Source of the DNA: Spirosoma oryzicola | GTDB lineage: Bacteria; Bacteroidota; Bacteroidia; Cytophagales; Spirosomataceae | Assembly: GCF_021233055.1 (NCBI RefSeq) | Contig: NZ_CP089538.1 | Coordinates: forward strand, 1,593,501 to 1,657,500 | Direction of reading: 5' to 3' | DNA: 64,000 nt | In this document: in pieces, positions 23,491-33,154 of the stretch | How the letters are laid out: the number at the start of each line of letters is the position of its first letter | Numbering within the stretch: the first letter of the stretch is position 1 | The notes under the pieces: model-generated | What the model was told of the DNA's origin: nothing | Seen by the model: the letters and a program-made list of their open reading frames with translations, nothing else | Databases searched by the model: none | Made by a program: the position numbers and the translations under genes

Positions 23491-24795
23491 TTGAATACGC
23501 CCTTGTTCAACGCACTCAAACAGAAAGAAAAGAAGCTTGCCGTGATTGGACTGGGCTACGTTGGCTTGCCCATCGCGCTCGAGTTTGCCCGGCAGTTTCG
23601 GGTGATCGGCTTCGACATCAGTGCGGAGCGTGTGGCTATGCTAAAGCAGGGCGAAGACCCCTCACGGGAGTTGCCGCCGAGTGCTTTTGACCAGGCCGAC
23701 ATTACGTTTACCGCTGATCCCAACGAGTTGAAACAGGCGAGTTTCTTCGTCGTTGCCGTTCCGACGCCGGTTGACGATTACAAAGTTCCGGATTTGAAAC
23801 CACTTCAACGCGCGTCCGAAGCCATTGGCCGCGTGCTGAAGCCCGGCGATTACGTAGTGTACGAATCGACGGTGTACCCCGGCTGTACGGAAGACGACTG
23901 CATCCCGATCCTTGAGCAGCAATCTGGTTTGCGGCTCGGCGAGGATTTTAAAGTAGGATACTCGCCCGAGCGAATCAATCCCGGCGATAAGCAACGCACC
24001 TTGCCTGATATTCTTAAAATTGTGTCGGGCAGTGATGCCGAAGCGCTCCGGGAAATTACGGCTGTTTACGAATCGATCATCCGGGCGGGCGTTTACGAAG
24101 CACCAACGATTAAAATAGCCGAAGCGGCCAAGGTAATCGAAAATGTGCAGCGCGATCTGAACATTTCGTTGATGAACGAACTGGCGATTATCTTCGACAA
24201 AATGGGCATTGATACGCAGGAGGTTTTGAAAGCTGCGGGGACCAAATGGAATTTTCTGCCGTTTACGCCCGGTCTGGTGGGTGGGCACTGCATCGGCATC
24301 GATCCGTATTACCTGCTTTACAAAGCTCGTCAGCTGGGCTATGATCCGCAGGTGATTCACTCCGGCAGGCGCATTAACGACGGAATGCCCGCTTATATCG
24401 CCACCAAATTGGTGCAGATGCTGCTTCAGCGCGGGAAAAATCCGCGTCAGACAAAGGTGTTGGTCATGGGTTTGACGTTCAAGGAAGATGTCGCCGACAT
24501 CCGAAATTCGAAAGTGGCCGATCTGGTGCGCGAGCTGATGAAATTTGCCATCAACGTACACTTAGTTGATCCGCATGCATCGCCGAACGAAGTAGCGCAA
24601 GAGTACCGAATGACGCTGATGGATACACCCTCGACCCATTACGACGCGGTGATCGTGGCCGTGGGACACACCAACTACCGGACGCTGGACAGCACGTATT
24701 TCAAATCATTGATGAACGGAAGTCCAATTCTGCTGGATCTTAAAGGGTTGTATGTGGTCGAAAAAGAGAGTGGTATCGATTACTGGCGTCTGTGA
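23491..24795 (+). CDS. nucleotide-sugar dehydrogenase (UDP-HexNAc 6-dehydrogenase, WecC/TviB type)
   Basis: A 434-residue enzyme oxidising a UDP-N-acetylhexosamine to its uronic acid with 2 NAD+. Visible: Rossmann motif LAVIGLGYVGLPIALEFA, VVAVPTPVDDYKVPDL, YESTVYPGCTEDDC, GYSPERINPGD, the catalytic KVIENVQRDLNISLMNE, Cys motif LVGGHCIGIDPYYL, and GLTFKEDVADIRNSK. WecB is encoded 8 kb further in the locus, so UDP-ManNAcA or UDP-GalNAcA is a likely product. The start appears to be TTG 23491 (NTPLFNALKQKEKKLAV); no ATG lies near. The frame is open upstream into wzz but that part has no family match. Confidence 0.92.
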   Translation: MNTPLFNALKQKEKKLAVIGLGYVGLPIALEFARQFRVIGFDISAERVAMLKQGEDPSRELPPSAFDQADITFTADPNELKQASFFVVAVPTPVDDYKVPDLKPLQRASEAIGRVLKPGDYVVYESTVYPGCTEDDCIPILEQQSGLRLGEDFKVGYSPERINPGDKQRTLPDILKIVSGSDAEALREITAVYESIIRAGVYEAPTIKIAEAAKVIENVQRDLNISLMNELAIIFDKMGIDTQEVLKAAGTKWNFLPFTPGLVGGHCIGIDPYYLLYKARQLGYDPQVIHSGRRINDGMPAYIATKLVQMLLQRGKNPRQTKVLVMGLTFKEDVADIRNSKVADLVRELMKFAINVHLVDPHASPNEVAQEYRMTLMDTPSTHYDAVIVAVGHTNYRTLDSTYFKSLMNGSPILLDLKGLYVVEKESGIDYWRL

Positions 24796-24813
24796 GAAAA
24801 GCGGCTATCACGC

Positions 24814-26049
24814 ATGGGTAGAGCGTTGACAAGCTGGCCGATCAACCGGTCGTTGGGATTACTCGTCGGTGCTCAGGGCGCAACGGCGTTGCTAGGTTTG
24901 GTCACGGGTAAACTCATCGCCTTGTACCTGTCGCCGGATGCTGTGGGAAACTACAATCTGGGTTACGTTAGCCTGATGCTGGCGAACACCGTACTCATCA
25001 CGCCAACCCTGAAGTCGATGCGGGCGCTACTGCCCATTGCGCCAACCGATGCCGTGCTACGCTTTCACCTGCGGGTTATGCTGCTTGTATACGCCGGTCT
25101 GTTAACGAGTATTACGCTTTGGGGAGTACTGATGGCCAATAGCCTGCTGGCGGCCTTAGCCGGGTTAGCCCTGGTAGGACAGGGCTTTTATGCACTTGGG
25201 TTGGAATACATGAACGCGCTCGCCCGTCACCGCGCCTTTAGCCGAACCCAGGTCCTGTATTCGTTTGTCAACGCGCTGTTGATCGTTTTGCTTGTCGTAA
25301 GTAATCAGCGGCAGCAGACCGGACTGTGGATTGTGCTGGCGCTGCTGAATGGAGGCTTTGCAGTGGTAATGCTAACTGGGTTTTCTGCCCTACGAGCGGC
25401 ATTCGGACGAATAAGTGACGCCGATTCAATTTCGTATTGGAACCCGTTCTGGGCCTACGTGCGCCCGTTGCTGGGGTCAGCCGTGTGCGCCTGGGTCATC
25501 AACTACGTGGATCGGTATTTCATTGAACGATACGGGTCAAGTGCCGATGTTGGTTACTACAGCGTAGGCTATAGTCTGGGCTCAAAGATCGTGCTGCTGT
25601 CCATGCCGGTGCAGGCGTATCTGACGCCTTTGGTGATGCAGTTGAAGGGCAGTGGACAAAAGCCCTCATCGGCAAATCCGTTATTGCTTCGCGTATTCTG
25701 GCTGTATGTGCTGGTCGTCGGCGTTATCTGTCTGTTGTTTTTCAACCTGTCTGCCGAAGTTGGAAGGCTGTTGCTGTCGAAATCGTATGAACCCGCTTTT
25801 CGGATTGCCCCTGTTATCGCGTTCGCCTATCTAGGTATGACCGCCAGCTACATCCTGGAAGTAAAACTCTACGCCTTTTCCATAACGCGTCCTATTTTTA
25901 GTTGCTATCTGGTGGGCGCAATCGTCAACGTATTGCTCAACTGCGCGTTGACGCCAGCCTACGGCATCTGGGGTGCCGCTCTGGCTACGTGCCTAAGTGC
26001 TTTCTGCCAGTCTGGGCTGACGCTGTACGTCTTTCTAAAAACAGAATGA
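24814..26049 (+). CDS. oligosaccharide-unit flippase (Wzx-like)
   Basis: A 411-residue MOP-family membrane protein with about 11-12 hydrophobic helices and the typical N-terminus SLGLLVGAQGATALLGLVTGK plus LYLSPDAVGNYNLGY. It should flip undecaprenyl-linked repeat units across the inner membrane. YVDRYFIERYGSSADVGYYS in the middle and SILEVKLYAF-like late helices fit the family. The stop overlaps the start of the next glycosyltransferase as ATGA. Confidence 0.88.
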   Translation: MGRALTSWPINRSLGLLVGAQGATALLGLVTGKLIALYLSPDAVGNYNLGYVSLMLANTVLITPTLKSMRALLPIAPTDAVLRFHLRVMLLVYAGLLTSITLWGVLMANSLLAALAGLALVGQGFYALGLEYMNALARHRAFSRTQVLYSFVNALLIVLLVVSNQRQQTGLWIVLALLNGGFAVVMLTGFSALRAAFGRISDADSISYWNPFWAYVRPLLGSAVCAWVINYVDRYFIERYGSSADVGYYSVGYSLGSKIVLLSMPVQAYLTPLVMQLKGSGQKPSSANPLLLRVFWLYVLVVGVICLLFFNLSAEVGRLLLSKSYEPAFRIAPVIAFAYLGMTASYILEVKLYAFSITRPIFSCYLVGAIVNVLLNCALTPAYGIWGAALATCLSAFCQSGLTLYVFLKTE

Positions 26050-27275
26050 ACACTAAAAAGCCCGAAATCGTCTTTGTCTGGAATTACCTCGAATGGGGCG
26101 GGGCACAGCTGGTAATGCTGGGTGTCATGCGGTTGGCACTGACTCGTGGTTATCGAGTTAGCGCTTTAATACCGGCTGGAACGACGGGAAAAATTCTAGC
26201 TTATCTGGATCAGGAAAATGTGACGGTTACTTTTTTCGACGCTCATGTTGATTTGGCGAAAGCGCGTACGGTCTGGTCTAAAATCCGCCGACGTGGCCGC
26301 GACTGGCGTTGTCATTTCGTGCTGGCCCGACACCTGACAAAGCAGCGATCCAAGGACAAAGTGGTGTTTATCGATGCGGCACCCTGGTCGAATTTTCTGC
26401 TGTTGAGCTGGCTGGCACGGCAAATGCCTACGTTTGTGATGCTGCACATCGCTCATTCCAACAAACCAACGCTGGCTAACGGGTTGAGCCGTTTAAAGTT
26501 CCGGCTCCTGGAGCGAACGCGTTTTTACCTGTTGGCTTCCAATCGGGAAATGAAAGAGAGTTTGCGGTGGTATACAACGCCCGCTATCTGGCGAACAATT
26601 CCCGTAGCCTACACGGGTGTCAACGTCAGTGAAATCAGAAGCGTTTTAGCGCAACCGCTTGACATACAGGTCGAGCGTAGACGTTTTTCACTGCCTGACG
26701 GAGCACTAGTCGTGATGACGCTCGCCAATGTGATTGAGCGAAAAGGCTTTCAGGTCTGGCTGGAGGCCGCTCGGTTACTACATGAGTGCGAACCGGAGTT
26801 GGTCTGGATTTGGGTTGGTACGGGTGAAGGGCATCCGGTTATGGAAGCGTTTATTCAGTTGCATAAAATGGAGCGGTTTGTTCGGCTTATTCATCCCGCT
26901 CAGTTGGGGAGCCAACGGTCTGATCTACTCCGGTTTTTACGGTTAGCCGATCTTTTTGTCTTGCCGAGTTACCGCGAAGGATTACCGGGCGCATTGCTCG
27001 AAGCGATGGCTTTAGGCAAAGCGGTGATTGCTTCGAACATCAATGCGATACCCGAGGCTGTTCAGCACGGCGAAAATGGATTGCTGGTTCAGCCAGGAAA
27101 TGCGCGCGAACTAAGCGATGCCGTTCGGCGATTGGTCAATAATTCATTGCTGCGTCAGGCGATGGGGCGGAAGGCGCAGCAGACGGTTTTAACCCATTTT
27201 CTAGAGGAATCCTGCGCCGAAATTACATTGGATTATATCGCCCAAATGGCTGGGCTACGCCAAGAGCACCCATAG
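26046..27275 (+). CDS. glycosyltransferase family 4
   Basis: A 409-residue GT-B enzyme. The N-terminal domain starts IVFVWNYLEWGGAQLVMLGV (GGAQ donor/acceptor loop). The C-terminal domain has VMTLANVIERKGFQVWLEA, WIWVGTGEG, and the retaining-GT motif LPSYREGLPGALLEAMALGK then IPEAVQHGENGLLVQPG (E-x7-E). It starts at ATG 26046, overlapping the wzx stop by 4 nt. Cytosolic face of the membrane; donor and acceptor are unknown. Confidence 0.92.
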   Translation: MNTKKPEIVFVWNYLEWGGAQLVMLGVMRLALTRGYRVSALIPAGTTGKILAYLDQENVTVTFFDAHVDLAKARTVWSKIRRRGRDWRCHFVLARHLTKQRSKDKVVFIDAAPWSNFLLLSWLARQMPTFVMLHIAHSNKPTLANGLSRLKFRLLERTRFYLLASNREMKESLRWYTTPAIWRTIPVAYTGVNVSEIRSVLAQPLDIQVERRRFSLPDGALVVMTLANVIERKGFQVWLEAARLLHECEPELVWIWVGTGEGHPVMEAFIQLHKMERFVRLIHPAQLGSQRSDLLRFLRLADLFVLPSYREGLPGALLEAMALGKAVIASNINAIPEAVQHGENGLLVQPGNARELSDAVRRLVNNSLLRQAMGRKAQQTVLTHFLEESCAEITLDYIAQMAGLRQEHP

Positions 27276-28205
27276 TCAAGGCCAGTTTTTGGTCACACCG
27301 ATGCCGCGAAGAATCAACCGGACGAAAAAGATACCGAACGCCACAACTGCTTGAAATTGAGTTGGAGCCGTGACCCAATAGAGCATAAACCGCCCGCGCA
27401 GATTATGATAACTGCGTAAGTCGCCCCACAGGGCCTGGTAACGATTTGGCCAACTCATCGAGCGCAGCGTTTTAGGGAATGAATTAGGTTGATTGTATAC
27501 CTTGGCCCGTGGCTCCACCCAGAGTTGCCATCCGTTTTTACGAAGGCGAGCCGTGAATGTTGAATCACCGAAGTTCGGAAACCGAACCTCATCCATAAAA
27601 CCAAGTTCGGCAAAAACGCGGGTCGGGAACAACACGCAGTTTCCTGCTAGCGTAGCAACCCGAAAGGCTTCCTCAGGTACCGTTTCTATAGTTAGTTGCG
27701 TTTGATGCCGCCAGCCACCGTACCAGGTGTCCCAGCGTGGATCTACCTGAAAGACGCGGTGCGGTTCGTCCCAGCGTAGTAGCAAACCGCCAACGGCACT
27801 ACGTGGATGGGTTTCGGCGCATTCGACTAGGTATCGTAAAAAATCGGTATCGAAATACGTGTCGTCGTTGATGAGCAAAATGTAATCCGGCTTATGCACC
27901 AGGGCGGCTTTGATACCTAGATTCGCCCCAGCGGTAAAATATAACGTACCATCCCCTGCAACCAGCTGAACCGCTGGGAACTCGCGTTCAATGGCCGACC
28001 GGGTTCCATCCGTTGAACCGTCGTCAACAAGGATGATGTGTACCGTTAAGCCTTCGCTGTTGATAGCGGCAAGACTGCGCAGGCACTGTTGAGTAAGTGC
28101 ACAGCGGTTATGCACCGGAGAAACGATCACAATGGAAGTTGGCGTGGTAGGCATGGCTTTTTGGTGGGTTCTCTGTTCGCTTACAGGGAACGGCGAATCT
28201 GCCAT
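27276..28205 (-). CDS. glycosyltransferase family 2
   Basis: A 309-residue GT-A enzyme resembling rhamnosyltransferase-like members. Visible: SIVIVSPVHNRCALTQQCL, HIILVDDGSTDGTRSAIE, LINDDTYFD (DxD-type), and RFPNFGDSTFTARLRKNGW (acceptor/catalytic region). A hydrophobic tail (FQAVVAFGIFFVRLIL) may touch the membrane. Start ATG 28205 overlaps the upstream polymerase gene by 25 nt; ATG 28154 (MPTTPTSIVIVSP) is an equally good start. It is inverted against most of the locus and convergent with the GT4 gene, with adjacent stops. Confidence 0.9.
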   Translation of the reverse strand: MADSPFPVSEQRTHQKAMPTTPTSIVIVSPVHNRCALTQQCLRSLAAINSEGLTVHIILVDDGSTDGTRSAIEREFPAVQLVAGDGTLYFTAGANLGIKAALVHKPDYILLINDDTYFDTDFLRYLVECAETHPRSAVGGLLLRWDEPHRVFQVDPRWDTWYGGWRHQTQLTIETVPEEAFRVATLAGNCVLFPTRVFAELGFMDEVRFPNFGDSTFTARLRKNGWQLWVEPRAKVYNQPNSFPKTLRSMSWPNRYQALWGDLRSYHNLRGRFMLYWVTAPTQFQAVVAFGIFFVRLILRGIGVTKNWP

Positions 28206-29695
28206 TGGACAAGAACATTGGTGAGATAAAGGCCAAGGACGACGACAAATCCAACCCGAACCAGGGTAGGCAGGATTGTCCCGTAGAACCCTTCGTACGA
28301 TACCGTCGTCAGCAGCATGTAATAGGCCGTTGTTCGCCCAATGGTAAGCGACTGATTTTGAACAAGCGACGTGTATAGGGTGCGTAATAGAACGCCTAGA
28401 AGCGCCATACCAACCGGAACACCCGCTGGGCCGTAGTTGCGCAGCAGGTCGATCATGGGCGTGATGGCAAATGAGTTTTTCGCAAAGTTGAAATAAAGCA
28501 AACTATATCGGCGCGGATTCGATATTTCGGGCTTGTCTTTCCAGATAAACCGGGGAATGAAGGCCGTCCAGGTAGCGATCCAGATGTTGCCATCGATACC
28601 CAGTTTTTCTTCGTCGGGTTTGAGCCGTTCGTAGTTCGATACCCACACACCAACGGTACTCGTCATTTCAAGGCGACTCCCGAATATCGTCAGCATGGTT
28701 GGGACCAACTCTGTATTTTGTTCGTCGGTGAGCGTTCCCAGCGTAGTCGTGGCCGTAGACACATAATCGCTCAGACTCATTTTGGCTTCCGACGCTTTCA
28801 GAATCCGGAACGTCGTGCCGTAGATGATGCCTAGCAATAAGCCGACGGTGGCCAATGAGCCAAATAGCAGGCCGTGGTTACGGGTGAAACGCCGTCCCGA
28901 ATAGACGAATGCCATGAGAATCAGGAACACGAAGACCAGGATGGCTCCCCGGTTTCCACCCAGCACAATACGAACGCCCATCGTCATTAACACGGATACC
29001 AGCGCAACGACAAGCCTCTGTCCCGTCGTTTTCGTCCTGAATATGTACTGCCACAACATAAAACTGGCGAGAACGGTGAGCAGCGACATAAAGAAGTAAG
29101 TTGTTCCCAATTCGTTTTCCTTGTCGGCCAGCTGAAAACCGATATTGCCGGAGAGCCAGGCCAGTAAGTAAAACGCGAAACCCAGCGCCAGCAAAACCAG
29201 TGCCGGTAGTAATAGGGTTGAAAGCGGCCAGTCACCCGACGGAAGTTTTTGGGAAAGGCGTTCGCCAGTTTTTCGGCCAATGGGCAATAGGAAACCAACC
29301 GTCAAACCCACGTAGCCCACCGAAACGTAGATGAGTGCCAGCGGTAAACTTGCTTTCGGATTGGCAATCTGCGTGAAAAAATACGGATTAACCAGATCAG
29401 CGGCCAATAACAAACTTCCTAAACCAAAGGCCGGTCCCAGATAAGACCAGGCCGCAAAAACAAGTGGATTGAACGGGTCAAACCGTTCTGTAGCCCATAA
29501 ATAGAGGCTCGGCGTCGCTAGAATAAGCGCCGTCAGGAAAATCCAGGGAAGCAAGAAATGATTGCTTCCTGTGTAGAAACGCTCTTCATCGTAGCTGAAC
29601 AAGAGCCAGAACAAAAGACTGATGAAGCCCATAACAAGACCGCTCATTGTCCAAAAAAGCCTTGATATACGAAGCGGTATAGGTGTAGATGGCAT
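28181..29695 (-). CDS. oligosaccharide repeat-unit polymerase (Wzy-like)
   Basis: A 504-residue integral membrane protein with about 12 hydrophobic helices and a large periplasmic loop (residues about 330-420, including NYERLKPDEEKLGIDGNIWI and FIWKDKPEISNPRRYS), the usual architecture of O-antigen/capsule polymerases. Primary sequence in this family is poorly conserved, so the call rests on topology and context next to wzx, wzz and glycosyltransferases. ATG 29695 (MPSTPIPLRISRLFW) is preferred to a TTG at 29728. It forms a two-gene minus-strand unit with the GT2. Confidence 0.75.
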   Translation of the reverse strand: MPSTPIPLRISRLFWTMSGLVMGFISLLFWLLFSYDEERFYTGSNHFLLPWIFLTALILATPSLYLWATERFDPFNPLVFAAWSYLGPAFGLGSLLLAADLVNPYFFTQIANPKASLPLALIYVSVGYVGLTVGFLLPIGRKTGERLSQKLPSGDWPLSTLLLPALVLLALGFAFYLLAWLSGNIGFQLADKENELGTTYFFMSLLTVLASFMLWQYIFRTKTTGQRLVVALVSVLMTMGVRIVLGGNRGAILVFVFLILMAFVYSGRRFTRNHGLLFGSLATVGLLLGIIYGTTFRILKASEAKMSLSDYVSTATTTLGTLTDEQNTELVPTMLTIFGSRLEMTSTVGVWVSNYERLKPDEEKLGIDGNIWIATWTAFIPRFIWKDKPEISNPRRYSLLYFNFAKNSFAITPMIDLLRNYGPAGVPVGMALLGVLLRTLYTSLVQNQSLTIGRTTAYYMLLTTVSYEGFYGTILPTLVRVGFVVVLGLYLTNVLVQWQIRRSL

Positions 29696-29848
29696 GAAAG
29701 ATGCAATAACGACGGACTGGATCACCAAGGACCGTGTGGACGAAAAGATGGTCGATTAAAGGCAAAAGCGACGTGAGTAGTCGCGATCACTTGTCGCCAA
29801 TTTTTAGAAAGACGGTACAAAAAACGGTCCATTTTCCGTAACAGCAGC

Positions 29849-30877
29849 ATGACCGTAACGTACTTATCCCGAAGCCTTGGTACCGGGCACAGCATCGAAA
29901 AGCTCTTTGGTGCAATTCGCCGGGAATTAGAAAAAGATCCCTCGATCAGTGTTGAGCACGTTCAGCTTCCATTCATCAGTAGAGGACTACGATCCGTATG
30001 GCAGAACCTACGTTTCATCGCGCGACAACGGTTCAGTGGGTTGGTCCACGTTACGGGTGATGCGCACTACGCGGTATTGGCTTTGTCCCGTTGGCGCACC
30101 CTGTTGACGGTTCACGATTGCATTACGTTGGAAAAGAATCGACATAATCCGCTGCGGTACGGGTTGTTCTGGCTATTCTGGTTTTACCTGCCCGTGCGCC
30201 ATGCTGCTGTCGTCACGGTCGTGTCGGAAAAAAGTCGGCAGGATTTAGTACGGTATTTAGGCCGAGTCGCGAAGAAGGCTGTTGTTGTTCCTAATGCCTA
30301 CGACCCGCGTTTTGTGTATCACGCCCAATCGTTTCGAAAACAACGACCCGTGCTGTTACAGATCGGCACCGCACCCCATAAAAACGTTTCTCGACTGCTC
30401 GAAGCCATTGAGGGAGTATCCTGCCTGTTAAGTATCGTTGGCCCTCTGTCAGAAGACCTTGTTCGTGTGCTTCGTGACCGGCAGATTCTGTACCAAAACT
30501 ACGTTAACGTAAGTCAGGATGATATGCTGGCGCTCTATGTGGCAAGCGACATCGTTACGTTCGTGTCTACCTACGAAGGGTTTGGGATGCCTATTCTGGA
30601 AGCCAACGCAGTAGGGCGGGTGGTACTCACCGCAGACCGCTTGCCCATGCGTGACGTAGCCGGTAAGGCCGCTCATCTTGTCGATCCGGACGACAGTATT
30701 GCGATCCGTAGTGGAATCCAGCGGCTAATTGACGATGATTTGTATCGGCAACAACTCATTGAGGAGGGGCTGCGTAATGCCGTCACCTATTCCGCTCCGA
30801 TTGCTGCTGCTCGTTACCTGTCCATTTATCAACAACTGGCTAACACCAGATGCGAAGCAGGAGACGTATGCGAATAA
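29849..30877 (+). CDS. glycosyltransferase family 4 (GT1/GT4 fold)
   Basis: A 342-residue GT-B protein. Visible: TVTYLSRSLGTGHSIEKLF at the start, LVHVTGDAHYAVLAL, LLTVHDCITLEK, VLLQIGTAPHKNVSRLLEA, and the C-terminal VSTYEGFGMPILEANAVGRV (E-x7-E) followed by AAHLVDPDDSIAI. It starts at ATG 29849. It is divergent from the wzy gene, with a 153-bp gap that should carry both promoters. It overlaps the next glycosyltransferase by 10 nt. Confidence 0.9.
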   Translation: MTVTYLSRSLGTGHSIEKLFGAIRRELEKDPSISVEHVQLPFISRGLRSVWQNLRFIARQRFSGLVHVTGDAHYAVLALSRWRTLLTVHDCITLEKNRHNPLRYGLFWLFWFYLPVRHAAVVTVVSEKSRQDLVRYLGRVAKKAVVVPNAYDPRFVYHAQSFRKQRPVLLQIGTAPHKNVSRLLEAIEGVSCLLSIVGPLSEDLVRVLRDRQILYQNYVNVSQDDMLALYVASDIVTFVSTYEGFGMPILEANAVGRVVLTADRLPMRDVAGKAAHLVDPDDSIAIRSGIQRLIDDDLYRQQLIEEGLRNAVTYSAPIAAARYLSIYQQLANTRCEAGDVCE

Positions 30878-31977
30878 TGATGTCAGCCGATTGGTTTTAT
30901 CCGTCGCAGATGGGTGGGCCAAGCAATGCGATCTATTGGCAGGCAAAGGCGATGACACAGGCGGGGCATCAGGTAACGGTGGTAGCTACGTCGCAGGATA
31001 TACCATCGACTGTTCCTACTAGCCGTTGGTTGACGTTGGCGTGTGGCCGTGTGATGTACACAAAGAATCCGCACTTCTACCTGCCGTTCGCGCACATCTG
31101 GTATGCTGTGGTGGCCATTCGGCAGGTGGAAGTGGTCCATATCAACAGTCTGTTTTATCCAAGCTCGGTTGTGCTGGTTATCGCTGCGCGACTGTTGCGT
31201 AAACGAATAATCTGGGCACCCCACGGCGAGCTAAGTCCAAGGGCATTGATCTACCGATCCCGGCTCAAGCAAGGGTTGCTGCGGTTGTTTCGCGTTGTAA
31301 GCAAGGACGTAATTTTTCATTCGACTTGCCCAGCCGAGACGGTACATATCCGTCAACATTTTGGTCATAACGCACTGGTACAGGAATTGGAAAATATGAT
31401 GGAAATGGCACCGGCTCGTACGCGTAAACCGGAACCGTATTTGCTGTTCATCGGGCGGTTGCATCCCATCAAAGCTATTGATCGACTCCTCGAAGCCCTG
31501 AGTGAATCGGCTATTTTTCGGAGCGGTGCTTACTCACTAACGATTGCCGGACCTGACACGAATAATTACCAAAGTCATCTCGAAGAACTCGTTACAACCT
31601 GGGCATTGACGGAGAAAGTAACCTTCGTTGGACCAGTTCATGGTGAGCATAAAGAACAGTTGCTTGCCAATGCCTACGTGACAATTCTGCCCTCGCATTC
31701 CGAAAACTTCGGCAATGTCGTCATCGAATCGCTGGCGCAGGGAACGCCCGTTATCGCATCGACCGGGACGCCCTGGCAATTGCTCGAAACAAAACGGGCT
31801 GGGTGTTGGGTCGACAATAACCCCAGCGATTTGTGTCATGCTATCGAACAGTTTTTGCGCCTGTCTGTCGATGCGTACGCGTCGTATCGACAAGGAGCTT
31901 CCGAGTTGGCACGCCGATTCGATATTCACGCGAACGTCGCGCAGTGGGAACGATTCTACGAAGATGCACTAGGATGA
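30868..31977 (+). CDS. glycosyltransferase family 4
   Basis: A 369-residue GT-B enzyme beginning MRIMMSADWFYPSQMGGPSN (GGP acceptor loop). The C-terminal domain has LLFIGRLHPIKAIDRLLEAL, VTFVGPVHGEHK and LPSHSENFGNVVIESLAQGT (E-x7-E), then VIASTGTPWQLLE. ATG 30868, preceded by GGAG, is chosen over ATG 30850, which would add only RRR-rich residues. It is linked to both neighbours by overlaps (10 nt and ATGA). Confidence 0.92.
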   Translation: MRIMMSADWFYPSQMGGPSNAIYWQAKAMTQAGHQVTVVATSQDIPSTVPTSRWLTLACGRVMYTKNPHFYLPFAHIWYAVVAIRQVEVVHINSLFYPSSVVLVIAARLLRKRIIWAPHGELSPRALIYRSRLKQGLLRLFRVVSKDVIFHSTCPAETVHIRQHFGHNALVQELENMMEMAPARTRKPEPYLLFIGRLHPIKAIDRLLEALSESAIFRSGAYSLTIAGPDTNNYQSHLEELVTTWALTEKVTFVGPVHGEHKEQLLANAYVTILPSHSENFGNVVIESLAQGTPVIASTGTPWQLLETKRAGCWVDNNPSDLCHAIEQFLRLSVDAYASYRQGASELARRFDIHANVAQWERFYEDALG

Positions 31978-33152
31978 ACGAGCAGTTGGGAATCATACTG
32001 AAGATGCTGAAACTGGTTCGGTTTGCCCGGATCTACGGCTGGCCGAGAGCGCTTAACAAAGCAATTGCCCGCACTCGCCCGCATTGGTTGCGTAAACGAA
32101 TTTCGTATCGCTGTAAGGCGACGATTTCCGTGATCGGCTGTGGCCAGTTTGCGTTTAGCAGCGTCTGTTTTTTTCTGCAAAAGGACCGCAGGAATGGCTT
32201 TCTGAGCGCGTATGATGTCAATCTTCAGCAAGCGCATTCTTTAGGCCATTATTATGGTTTTCGGGAGATCGCCGTTACTGTAGACGCCGTTCTAAACCAT
32301 CCGGCGCTGGCCGTTTTGTACATCTTGTCCAACCACGCATCGCACGCGGCTTATGCCATTGCAGGCTTGCAGCGTAACAAAATCGTGTACGTTGAAAAGC
32401 CGATTGCCGTTACGCGGTGTCAGTTCATTGAGCTGAGCGTGGCTGCTCGGCAATCGTCAGGGCAGGTTTTTGCGGGCTACAACCGACCTTACTCAGAAGC
32501 GATTCAGGTGCTTAAACCGTATGTGATTACTCAGAAAACGGCAGGCAGTTTTAGCCTTAACTACGTCATTAACGGTCACGTAATTCCGCCCGATCACTGG
32601 TATAGACGCCCTGACGAAGGCACCCGTATTTGTGGAAACATAGGGCACTGGATTGACTTGACGATTCACCTGTTTGCCTGGCGGAGTTTGCCCGACTGGA
32701 TTGCGGTTCAGATCGCTTACGCCAATCCTGATGAACCCGACGATAATCTGGTTATAACCTTTACAACGGATCAGCACGACCTTGTTTCCATGCTGTTCAC
32801 GTCGCGAGCAGAATCCTTCGAAGGCGTTCGGGAGGCCATGCACCTACAATACAATGACCTCATTGCGCACATCGACGACTTTCGACAGTTGACCGTCCAT
32901 CAGGGAGCTAAACGCCGAAACTGGCACTTTACGCCGAAAGATGTCGGGCACGAACGGGCGGTGTTACAGCCGTTTTGCGCCGATAACCGCGCTTGGCATG
33001 AGGTTGAGCTATCGACGTTACTGATGCTGTTCGTTCGGGATCAGGTACTGACCGGTCAGGCCATGTCGCGTTTTGATGTTCCGGCTGAGTTGCGCCGTCT
33101 GGAAGCCGACGTTGAGCACCTAATCGCATCTCCATCCACCGTTTCTTTCTAA
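31974..33152 (+). CDS. Gfo/Idh/MocA-family oxidoreductase
   Basis: A 392-residue NAD(P)-dependent oxidoreductase. A basic N-terminal extension (1-55, WPRALNKAIARTRPHWLRKR) precedes the Rossmann motif TISVIGCGQFAFSSVCFF. VLYILSNHASHAAYAIAG, IVYVEKPIAVTRCQF (EKP motif) and GNIGHWIDLTIHLF (catalytic Lys/His region) follow. It is related to the second half of the bi-domain protein at 34298-36493. The extension before the Rossmann fold is longer than in ordinary members. Start ATG 31974 overlaps the previous stop (ATGA). Probably modifies a nucleotide sugar or a glycan unit; substrate unknown. Confidence 0.85.
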   Translation: MNEQLGIILKMLKLVRFARIYGWPRALNKAIARTRPHWLRKRISYRCKATISVIGCGQFAFSSVCFFLQKDRRNGFLSAYDVNLQQAHSLGHYYGFREIAVTVDAVLNHPALAVLYILSNHASHAAYAIAGLQRNKIVYVEKPIAVTRCQFIELSVAARQSSGQVFAGYNRPYSEAIQVLKPYVITQKTAGSFSLNYVINGHVIPPDHWYRRPDEGTRICGNIGHWIDLTIHLFAWRSLPDWIAVQIAYANPDEPDDNLVITFTTDQHDLVSMLFTSRAESFEGVREAMHLQYNDLIAHIDDFRQLTVHQGAKRRNWHFTPKDVGHERAVLQPFCADNRAWHEVELSTLLMLFVRDQVLTGQAMSRFDVPAELRRLEADVEHLIASPSTVSF

Positions 33153-33154
33153 TT

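Noticed and set aside
23662..24561. 299-codon frame antisense to the nucleotide-sugar dehydrogenase
   Set aside because: Shadow of a well-supported gene on the other strand; composition and lack of family features fit a mirror frame.
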